From positions 1 through 14,694 of the forward strand of contig CAILUR010000141.1 of the NCBI GenBank assembly GCA_903837445.1: 14,694 nucleotides of DNA. The letters are read 5' to 3'. Both the position numbers and the translations under genes were made by a program. Positions 6,763 through 13,468 of the stretch are shown one piece after another; the stretch's first letter is position 1; each line of letters starts with the position of its first letter. The notes beneath the pieces were generated by a model. That model searched no databases. It saw only the letters and a list, made by a program, of their open reading frames with translations, and was not told the origin of the DNA. Origin of the DNA: an uncultured bacterium (lineage in GTDB: Bacteria > Oederibacteriota > PGYV01 > CAILUR01).

Positions 6763-8202
6763 TCAGCCTTTTAAGCCGCTGGTAGCCACGCCTTCAATAA
6801 AGAAACGCTGTCCGAAAAAGAACACAAGCAATATCGGAAGCAACAGGATTGTAGAGGCCGCCATCATTAGGTTAAAGTATGACCCATACATGGTGGTAAA
6901 GGTCTGCAGTCCCAAAGCAAGCGTGTATTTGGTGGAGTCGTTTAAATAAATAAGCGGCGTTAAAAAGTCATTCCAACTATACACAAAAGAGAAGATAGCC
7001 ACAGTGGCAAGCGCCGGTTTAATAAGTGGCATAAGAATCATAGTAAAGGTTTGAAAATATGTACAGCCGTCAATTTTTGCGGCCTCATCAAGCTCATAAG
7101 GGATAGTCATAAAGAACTGTCTTATCAAAAATATGTTAAACGCACTCGTGGCGAAAAAGCTCGGCACTATCAAAGGCAAGAAAGAATCTATCCAGCCTAA
7201 CTTTTGAAAGACAATAAAAGTTGGAATCATAGTGACCTGCGCTGGTATCATCATAGTGCTTATCATTATCATAAATAAGCCGTCTCTTGCCGGAAACTTA
7301 AATCTGGCAAAACCGTATGCCACTAAAGTAGAGCTTATTATTGTTCCCAGAATATTAAGAATTGTAATGAGTAAAGTATTCAAAGTATACTTTGTGAAAT
7401 TCTCGCCTTTTGTACCAGCGGTTTGCCACGCATCTACATAATTAAAAAATTGTGGCAGCATAGTCGCTATCTTGTCTCCACTTTTCACAACAGTCTCGTC
7501 TTTAAAATTAGCTACTGAACCTCTCGGCAGGTCGCGTTTAAAAAACATATACCCTTCCTCGTCAAGCACCATTACTGTTTTTGTCTTATCTTTATTTTCT
7601 ATAAATTTGAGTTTTCCTGTTTTTGGCATATCCGCGATAATTTTATCAGGGAAAATGGTCTCCCCTTGTGCAACTTTTATGACCATTCCCCGTGCCATAG
7701 CTACTTTATCATATACATATTCGCCGGACTGTTTTATTAAAACCACTTTTCCTGTGGCGGTCTTTTCTATCTTTACTACTTTCCCATCACTGTCAGCAGT
7801 TTTTTCTCCATCAGCCGTGATAGCGAGCAAGTCGCCCATAGCTATCTTTTTTCCTTTTTTTACTTTTATTTCAGCCCCAGCAGAAAATTCATGTCTTTCA
7901 AGTGGTTTCTCTATATATATCAAAGTCTGTTCTGAATTTTTTTCAATTTTTGCTACGACTCCTGCCCCTTTCGAAACAACTCTTGCTGGTTCATACCTTA
8001 CATCATAAATGGGTATCCATTTGGGTGGAAGTTTCATAATCTCTATCGCAGGTTTGAGCGACGAGGTCACCATCCACACTAAAGGAATCATAAATACTAC
8101 AGCGCCCAAGAGCGCCACAATATAAAGTATTCCGCTCATTATTGATTCCTGAAGCTTTTTACCTTCCCAAAACGAGCTTTTTGAATTTTTATTTTCAGCC
8201 AT
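6763..8202 (-). CDS. CUT1 carbohydrate ABC permease, MalG-like, with large extracytoplasmic domain insertion
   Basis: The protein has the MalG-type layout: first membrane helix at about 24-45, the SSLKPxxE and PPKWIP motifs (47-64), then after the insert five helices at about 274-297, 309-332, 345-364, 398-418 and 446-465. The EAA coupling loop (366-398) is intact, with E373-A374-A375 and G379. MalG relatives are usually about 270-300 residues; this one has 479. The extra part, about 66-250, sits between PPKWIP and FFNYVDAW, a place occupied by a short loop in relatives, and should be outside the membrane. It has repeated G-V-V-x-K-I-E-K and K-x-G-x-x-I-x-x-x-x-L-A elements suggesting a barrel-sandwich-hybrid fold. 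A strong GGAGGAAG precedes the ATG. The sugar is unknown and no CUT1 ATPase lies nearby. Confidence 0.93.
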   Translation of the reverse strand: MAENKNSKSSFWEGKKLQESIMSGILYIVALLGAVVFMIPLVWMVTSSLKPAIEIMKLPPKWIPIYDVRYEPARVVSKGAGVVAKIEKNSEQTLIYIEKPLERHEFSAGAEIKVKKGKKIAMGDLLAITADGEKTADSDGKVVKIEKTATGKVVLIKQSGEYVYDKVAMARGMVIKVAQGETIFPDKIIADMPKTGKLKFIENKDKTKTVMVLDEEGYMFFKRDLPRGSVANFKDETVVKSGDKIATMLPQFFNYVDAWQTAGTKGENFTKYTLNTLLITILNILGTIISSTLVAYGFARFKFPARDGLFMIMISTMMIPAQVTMIPTFIVFQKLGWIDSFLPLIVPSFFATSAFNIFLIRQFFMTIPYELDEAAKIDGCTYFQTFTMILMPLIKPALATVAIFSFVYSWNDFLTPLIYLNDSTKYTLALGLQTFTTMYGSYFNLMMAASTILLLPILLVFFFGQRFFIEGVATSGLKG

Positions 8203-8234
8203 TTAATCTTCCTCCGGATTATTATCTTTTTTTA

Positions 8235-9161
8235 TTATTTTTTCATTTCACTTTCGTAATAGACCCAATTTTTTGAGAACTTAAACTGAATCAGAGTAAA
8301 GATAAGAATTATTGCAAAAAGGACAAGCGCAAGTGCTGAGGCATATCCCATTTTATGATATTTAAAAGCCACTTGATACAGATACAACACATAAAAAAGT
8401 GTGGATCTGCCAGGACTGCCAGTACCGCCGGTCATTACATAGGCCTGAGTAAAAACCTGAAAAGACCAGACTATACTCAAGATAAGATTAAAAAATATTA
8501 CAGGCGTAAGCATAGGCAGAGTCACATATCTAAACTTATCAAAACTTCCAGCGCCGTCTATGTCTGCCGCCTCATATAACTGCCTCGGGATACCTTGCAA
8601 ACCGGCGAGATATATAATCATATTTCCGCCGACTCCCCACAAAGACATTATTATAAAAGCAGGTTTCGCCCAGGTCTCGCTGGCAAGCCACATTGGGCCT
8701 TGTATGCCAAGCTGTCCCAAAAAGTAATTTATCAGTCCAGAGTAAGGATTGAAAAGCCACATCCATATTATGGAAGACGCCACGCCGGCAGTTACTGATG
8801 GCAAGTAATATATGGTTCTAAGCAACCTGACTGTTTTCCATTTTTGATTCATAAGGAGTGCTACGATTATTGAACCTATAATTCCAAGTGGAACCGAGAA
8901 GAGAGTGTAATAAAAGGTGTTCCAAAGCGATACCCAAAAATTGGTATCTTTAGTAAATATCTCAATAAAGTTTCCAAAGCCTACAAATTGCACAGGACTC
9001 ACAATGTCCCAACTACAAAAAGCCAGTATAAAAGAAGCAATTACTGGGAAAAGAATAAAAACTGAGGTCCCAATAATCCAAGGAGAAATAAAAATATATC
9101 CCCATTTTGCCTCAATTTTTGTCATATTAAGTTTTTTATAATTTTTTACATTTTCTGCCAT
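8235..9161 (-). CDS. CUT1 carbohydrate ABC permease, MalF/UgpA-like
   Basis: This 308-residue inner-membrane permease has six predicted helices, at about 20-48, 80-104, 118-138, 165-188, 220-243 and 270-293. The EAA loop at 191-220 is well conserved, with E197-A198-A199, the DIDGAG core and LP at 215-216. The first helix is preceded by a lysine-rich cytoplasmic N-terminus, and there is no long MalF P2 loop, so it is of the compact UgpA/MsmF type. It is the first gene of the six-gene importer operon, 32 nt before the MalG-like partner, and has an excellent GGAGG (complement of 9170-9174). Its own promoter with an operator-like repeat lies just upstream. The binding protein and ATPase that normally accompany such a pair are not in the window. 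Confidence 0.93.
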   Translation of the reverse strand: MAENVKNYKKLNMTKIEAKWGYIFISPWIIGTSVFILFPVIASFILAFCSWDIVSPVQFVGFGNFIEIFTKDTNFWVSLWNTFYYTLFSVPLGIIGSIIVALLMNQKWKTVRLLRTIYYLPSVTAGVASSIIWMWLFNPYSGLINYFLGQLGIQGPMWLASETWAKPAFIIMSLWGVGGNMIIYLAGLQGIPRQLYEAADIDGAGSFDKFRYVTLPMLTPVIFFNLILSIVWSFQVFTQAYVMTGGTGSPGRSTLFYVLYLYQVAFKYHKMGYASALALVLFAIILIFTLIQFKFSKNWVYYESEMKK

Positions 9162-9208
9162 AATACACGCCTCCGAAATTCGCTATAGTTTTAAGCAATA
9201 TTGGTCAT

Positions 9209-9236
9209 ATTTTACTCTATTGAACATAATTGTCAA
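9209..9236 (-). promoter_or_regulatory. Sigma70-type promoter of the importer operon
   Basis: Read on the minus strand, a perfect TTGACA -35 box (9236-9231) is followed by a 16-nt spacer and TAAAAT as -10 box (9214-9209). The predicted transcript start is near 9202, leaving about 40 nt of leader before the ATG of the MalF-like gene. No other promoter of this quality is seen in the tight gaps downstream, so it probably serves all six importer genes. Confidence 0.75.
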
Positions 9237-9239
9237 TAG
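9217..9239. promoter_or_regulatory. Operator-like inverted repeat over the -35 box and spacer
   Basis: CTATTGA (9217-9223) and TCAATAG (9233-9239) are perfect 7-bp inverted arms separated by 9 nt, 23 bp in all. The dyad covers the whole -35 box and most of the spacer of the importer promoter, so a bound protein would block RNA polymerase. Its size and position fit a dimeric helix-turn-helix repressor. No regulator gene is in the window, so the protein that binds is unknown. Confidence 0.5.
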
Positions 9240-9309
9240 CATAAGTTACCAGTTCCCTTGCGTTTTCTTTATCTCGCTAAAAAGAATACCTTTTACTATA
9301 TAGTTTTTA

Positions 9310-10500
9310 TTATCTTTTTTTTAAATACAGCAGCGGATTGACTGGCTCGGACTTTTTCCGTATTTCAAAATATAAGGACTCTCCAAAAAACGACTCCGTG
9401 TCTCCTGCTTTTCCCACTTCTTGCCGATTTTCTAAATTGTCGCCCTCTTTAACTGATATGTCAGAAAGGTGCGCATATATTGTAAAATACCCATTTCCGT
9501 GATGCACTATAACCATTTTGCCATACCCTTCAAACCAGTCCGCGTATTTGACCTCGCCTTTAAAAATACTATATATTGGCGTGCCTTCCACTGTTTTAAT
9601 TTCAATACCGCGATTATATACTATGGTTTGGAATTTCGGATGTCTGTATTTCCCAAAAGCCGACAGGACCACTCCTGGTCTATCCAGTGGCCACGGAAAA
9701 GAATACTTGCGTTTTGAAAAAGCTTCCCCCGCTGTTTTATTTTCAAATTCCGAAGAGATAAGCGCTTTTTCTATCTTTGACACAAGCCCCATTAAGTTTA
9801 TTGCACTGGCTTCAAGCCCCTTCACCGTCTCTTTTCTTTTCTTTATGTCGCTTTGAATAATTCCCAAAATTCGGCGTTTTTCTTTTTTTTCATTAATATA
9901 TTTTATCTGCTCAGTTTCTTTTTGTGCCTTCACATTAACCAACTCACCATAAAAAGAATTTAAAGAGTTTTCATCCGTTTCCAAAGTCGTAATTAAGTTT
10001 CTATACGCCGATATCTCTTCCACTGATTTTTTTCCAATTATTTTAGCGGCTTTATAGCGCCTGGCAAATTCAGATACATTTTCCGCTTTTAAAAGCAGTT
10101 GTAAAAACTTTATGTCTCCATTTTTATACTGGGCTCGTATTATGCCACGAATTATATTCTCTTTACTTTTTTTTTGTTTTTCAGCAGCGGCTATTTTTCT
10201 TTCAAGCGCGCCTATGGAAGTATCCAGCACTCCAATATTGTTTCCAAAGACCATAAGCTCCTTGCGAGAAATGTCTATGGTCTTGTCAATTATTTGCAGG
10301 TTTTGATAGGTTATTTTTTCAAGCACTTTTTGTTTAGTGATAACTTGTTTTTCCAAACTTATTCTTTCTTTTACTTTTGTAAGTTCAGCATTCTTATCTT
10401 TTATATCTTTTTTATAATCTTTAAGTGGCGCGGCATAAGCCGGAAGAGTCCCCCAACACATAAGTCCCCACACACTCAAAATAAGAAGCCCCTTTCTCAT
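9310..10500 (-). CDS. EnvC-like murein hydrolase activator with degenerate LytM (M23) domain
   Basis: The 396-residue protein has a signal peptide (about 1-23, ending AYA), long coiled coils at about 25-125 and 155-245, and a C-terminal LytM domain at about 270-393. Compared with active M23 enzymes, the H-x-G-x-D zinc motif reads N296-R-G-I-E300, and the final H-x-H reads S375-L-Y377. Only the YAH-type histidine H344 remains. Loss of all zinc ligands is the hallmark of EnvC/NlpD-type factors, which activate N-acetylmuramyl-L-alanine amidases instead of cutting peptidoglycan. The ATG overlaps the ftsX stop as ATGA, matching the known physical partnership in which FtsX recruits EnvC through its coiled coil. 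Last gene of the operon. A cognate amidase is not in the window. Confidence 0.88.
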   Translation of the reverse strand: MRKGLLILSVWGLMCWGTLPAYAAPLKDYKKDIKDKNAELTKVKERISLEKQVITKQKVLEKITYQNLQIIDKTIDISRKELMVFGNNIGVLDTSIGALERKIAAAEKQKKSKENIIRGIIRAQYKNGDIKFLQLLLKAENVSEFARRYKAAKIIGKKSVEEISAYRNLITTLETDENSLNSFYGELVNVKAQKETEQIKYINEKKEKRRILGIIQSDIKKRKETVKGLEASAINLMGLVSKIEKALISSEFENKTAGEAFSKRKYSFPWPLDRPGVVLSAFGKYRHPKFQTIVYNRGIEIKTVEGTPIYSIFKGEVKYADWFEGYGKMVIVHHGNGYFTIYAHLSDISVKEGDNLENRQEVGKAGDTESFFGESLYFEIRKKSEPVNPLLYLKKR

Positions 10501-11375
10501 TTTGGCGGGTTCCCTTGTGAAAAAATACTCCCAATAAAACCGAGGGCTGTGCCCGCTCCCAGTGCTGCCAGCAAAAATTTTGTAACAAAATAATTTGCTC
10601 CCACTATATAAAAACCTGACAAATCAATTCCAGTTTCTTTTTTAATCTGCGTGAGCATTATATTTGTAATAAGATACACCACACCCCAACCCGCGAGTCC
10701 ACCTAAAAAGCCGTGTATGACGCCCTCCAGTATAAAAGGCATACGAATAAAAGACCTCGTGGCGCCTACAAGCTGCATAATATAAATATCCTGTCTGCGC
10801 GCGTAAACCGTAAGGTTTATGACATTTGACACCACCAGCACAGAAGCGATAATAAAGATTAGCCCAGTCACAAAAGTGATTATCTTTATTACATTTATTA
10901 TGTTTATAAGGTTTTCCACTTCTTTCGCGCCATATTGCACTTCTTCCACCTGAGGTTTGGCACGCAAATTTTTTGCCATATCCTCGACACCTTTTTGCGT
11001 ATATGTTTTCAATTTTACCACTATAGAGGCAGGAAGCGGATTTTCCCCCAAGCTATCTATCACCTGTTTTGATTCTTCATCTTTTGTAAACTCCGCGTAA
11101 GCGGCATCTTTGGAAAAATATAAAACTTCCGCTGTTTCTGGCATAAGTTTTATTTCATTTATCAGAGTCTCAGTAGAGAGTGCCTCCCCTCCTTCGTTCA
11201 AAAACGCAGTTATTTCCACTTTGTTTTCCACTTTGGTTTCAAAATAAGCAATGCTCTCATTGAAAATAAAATACCCCCCCAAAGTTGCAATGGTAATAGT
11301 AATAGTACCGATAGAAATCATGCTCATAAAACCACTTCTTTTAAAATTCAAAAAAACTTCTTTTAGCCATCTCAT
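10497..11375 (-). CDS. ftsX: Cell division ABC-like transmembrane protein FtsX
   Basis: FtsX is the membrane half of FtsEX, which turns ATP hydrolysis into activation of periplasmic or extracellular wall hydrolases at the division site. The 292 residues show the family topology: an amphipathic start, helix 1 at about 18-38, a large extracytoplasmic domain (42-155) and helices at about 163-187, 213-240 and 263-286. The YARRQDIYIMQLVGAT segment (191-206) is the conserved cytoplasmic FtsX motif that contacts the ATPase. It overlaps ftsE upstream and the EnvC-like gene downstream, each by ATGA, so synthesis of the three is probably coupled. A run of seven G residues on the coding strand (complement of 11274-11280) lies in codons for L32-G34 of helix 1. 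Confidence 0.95.
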   Translation of the reverse strand: MRWLKEVFLNFKRSGFMSMISIGTITITIATLGGYFIFNESIAYFETKVENKVEITAFLNEGGEALSTETLINEIKLMPETAEVLYFSKDAAYAEFTKDEESKQVIDSLGENPLPASIVVKLKTYTQKGVEDMAKNLRAKPQVEEVQYGAKEVENLINIINVIKIITFVTGLIFIIASVLVVSNVINLTVYARRQDIYIMQLVGATRSFIRMPFILEGVIHGFLGGLAGWGVVYLITNIMLTQIKKETGIDLSGFYIVGANYFVTKFLLAALGAGTALGFIGSIFSQGNPPK

Positions 11376-12028
11376 ACTTCCACCACCTTACCTTCTTTTA
11401 ACCTGATTATCCGCTTGCCGTATTTTTCCATAATATTACGATTATGTGTGGCAAATATTATTGTAGTACCTTTGCCGCTGAGCTCCAGAAACCATTTCAT
11501 AAGTTCCCAAGCGCTTTCTTCATCCAGATTGCCTGTGGGTTCATCCGCCAAAATAACCGGAGGCGAGGTAATGACTGCCCTCGCTATAGCCACCCGCTGT
11601 TTTTCTCCGCAAGACAATTGCCACGGGTTTAGTTTTTCTTTCCCCTTGAGTCCTTTTTTTTCAATCATTTCAGCGACTCGCCTTTTCGTATAGGCCTCGC
11701 TAATTCCCGTTATCACCAAAGGCAGAGCTATATTTTCAAACACTGTCCTATCAAATAAAAGTTTAAAATCTTGAAAGACAAAGCCCATACTCCTACGATA
11801 CAGTGCCATTTTATGCTCGTTCAAATGCGTTATTTCTTTATTATCAATAAAAATAGTTCCCATAGTCGGAATCTCTTCCCGATATAACAATTTTAGAATT
11901 GTAGATTTTCCAGCGCCCGAAGGCCCAGCAAGAAAGACAAATTCCCCTTTGGCTATTTCAATATTTATATCATCCAGTGCTTTAATATTTTTTTCGTAAA
12001 CTTTAAAAACCCTATTGAATTTTATCAT
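11372..12028 (-). CDS. ftsE: Cell division ATP-binding protein FtsE
   Basis: FtsE is the cytoplasmic ATPase of FtsEX. The 218-residue length is normal for a bare ABC domain. It has Walker A GPSGAGKST (35-43), the Q-loop VFQDFKLL (84-91) characteristic of FtsE, Walker B VILADEPTGNLD (158-169) and the switch histidine H195. The signature reads LSCGEKQR (138-145) instead of the usual LSGGEQQR: the first glycine is replaced by C140. The codon is TGC, so this is not a translation artefact. The rest of the active site looks intact. The ATG overlaps the stop of the beta-CASP gene as ATGA, with an AAGGG ribosome binding site inside that gene, and its own TGA overlaps ftsX. Confidence 0.96.
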   Translation of the reverse strand: MIKFNRVFKVYEKNIKALDDINIEIAKGEFVFLAGPSGAGKSTILKLLYREEIPTMGTIFIDNKEITHLNEHKMALYRRSMGFVFQDFKLLFDRTVFENIALPLVITGISEAYTKRRVAEMIEKKGLKGKEKLNPWQLSCGEKQRVAIARAVITSPPVILADEPTGNLDEESAWELMKWFLELSGKGTTIIFATHNRNIMEKYGKRIIRLKEGKVVEV

Positions 12029-13434
12029 TTCCCTTCCAGCTCTTCTTCGGAAAAAGGTTCAGGATTGAAAACATTTTTAATCCCGTTTTGTGCCAGATAG
12101 GTTTTTAATTCTTCTTGTTGTTCCGGTTCGCCGTGGACAAGGAAAACTTTTTTCAACCTGCCTCCGACAGCCGCGGTCTTAATAAATTCCGTGAGGGCCT
12201 TTTGGTCAGCGTGTCCGCTGAACTCGTTTACTATTTCAACTTTAGCATTGACTGGGAACTCTTCTCCGAATATTTTTACTGTCTTTTCGCCTTCCACAAG
12301 CCGCCTGCCCAATGTATTCGCCGCCTGAAACCCCACTATCATTATCGTATTTTTGGCACTTGTAATGTTGTTTTTCAAATGGTGGAGTATTCTGCCCGCT
12401 TCGCACATCCCCGTAGCAGACAAAATAATACACGGTTCTTCAATTTCATTTAAGGCCTTGGACTCATCCACCGAGTTTGTGTAAGACACCAGTTTTGAAT
12501 GAAAAGGATTTTGATTATTAACGACAAAGTCCATCATATCCTTGTCAAAGACCTCTGCGTGTTTTTTAAAAACTTCAGTCACTTTTACGGTGAGCGGACT
12601 ATCTACATATATGCGCATTGCTGGAATTTTCTTTTCCGTATAGAGCCGATTTAAAACATACAACACTTCCTGTGCCCTTTCCACTGCAAACACAGGCACT
12701 ATCAACTTTCCGCCTTTTTTGTAAGTATCGTTTACCACTCCTGCCATGCGGTCAAACACCAGCGTAATATCATTATGTAATCTACCGCCGTAGGTACTTT
12801 CAATTATTAGATAATCCACATCGGATATTTTGTCAGGATCTTGCAACATAGGAAGATTTTTTCTTCCCAGGTCTCCCGTATAGCCAAGCTTCACTGTCTT
12901 TTCCCCATCTTTTATAGACAATACTGTCAATGCCGAACCTAAAATATGCCCAGCATTTAAAAAATATGCGCTTATATCTTCACCTAATTTAAATTGTTCT
13001 CCCATACTGACAGTATTAAAATGCGTAAGACTTTCCACTGCGTCTGCCTCAGTATACAAGGTTTCAAAAGGAGTTTTTCCTTGCTTTATTCTTTTTTTAT
13101 TTACAAACTCCACATCTTTAAGTTGAACATGGGCGCTGTCCGGAAGCATAAGCTCGCAGAGTTCCTTAGTCGCATATGTGCTATACACGCTCCCAGTAAA
13201 GCCTTTTTTTATTAAGGTGGGCACATTTCCCGAATGGTCTATATGTGCGTGCGATAAAATCATGGCATTTATACTTGCTGGTGTGAAAGGGAAATTTCTA
13301 TTGGTTTCAAAACTTTCTTTTCTTTTTCCCTGTTTCATCCCGCAGTCAAGCAACACTTTAAAACCATCTTTTTCCAAAATATGCATGGAACCCGTGACTT
13401 CTCTTGCCGCTCCTGCAAATTTTAATTTTATCAT
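12025..13434 (-). CDS. MBL-fold beta-CASP RNA-processing nuclease
   Basis: This is a predicted zinc-dependent RNase of the metallo-beta-lactamase/beta-CASP family (YSH1/CPSF73-like, COG1236-type), 469 residues from the chosen start. The metal motifs are HAHIDH (62-67), H163 in NAGHILGS and D188 in GYTGDLG. The beta-CASP motifs are A, E212 in ESTYGGR; B, H408 in EFSGHAD; and C, H434 in LVHGE. The GFQAANTLGRRL segment (368-379) is also typical. I place the start at 13434, because the protein there begins with the family N-terminus IKLKFAGAAREVTGS and is preceded by CGGAG. A longer frame from 13479 would overlap pfkA and adds non-conserved residues. It lies 34 nt after pfkA and overlaps ftsE by 4 nt. 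RNA substrates are unknown. Confidence 0.93.
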   Translation of the reverse strand: MIKLKFAGAAREVTGSMHILEKDGFKVLLDCGMKQGKRKESFETNRNFPFTPASINAMILSHAHIDHSGNVPTLIKKGFTGSVYSTYATKELCELMLPDSAHVQLKDVEFVNKKRIKQGKTPFETLYTEADAVESLTHFNTVSMGEQFKLGEDISAYFLNAGHILGSALTVLSIKDGEKTVKLGYTGDLGRKNLPMLQDPDKISDVDYLIIESTYGGRLHNDITLVFDRMAGVVNDTYKKGGKLIVPVFAVERAQEVLYVLNRLYTEKKIPAMRIYVDSPLTVKVTEVFKKHAEVFDKDMMDFVVNNQNPFHSKLVSYTNSVDESKALNEIEEPCIILSATGMCEAGRILHHLKNNITSAKNTIMIVGFQAANTLGRRLVEGEKTVKIFGEEFPVNAKVEIVNEFSGHADQKALTEFIKTAAVGGRLKKVFLVHGEPEQQEELKTYLAQNGIKNVFNPEPFSEEELEGK

Positions 13435-13468
13435 TTTTTCTCCGTTACTGAGTTTTTGGTCTGCGTCT

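Noticed and set aside
7472..8008. Plus-strand open frame of 178 codons opposite the MalG-like insertion
   Set aside because: The minus-strand reading is continuous with the permease motifs on both sides and has a strong ribosome binding site. The plus-strand frame is serine/threonine-rich antisense shadow with no motif.
9241..9309. Possible terminator behind the EnvC-like gene
   Set aside because: Only a weak AAAAG/CTTTT pairing and a short ACTATATAGT palindrome are present; neither forms a GC-containing stem followed by a T-run.
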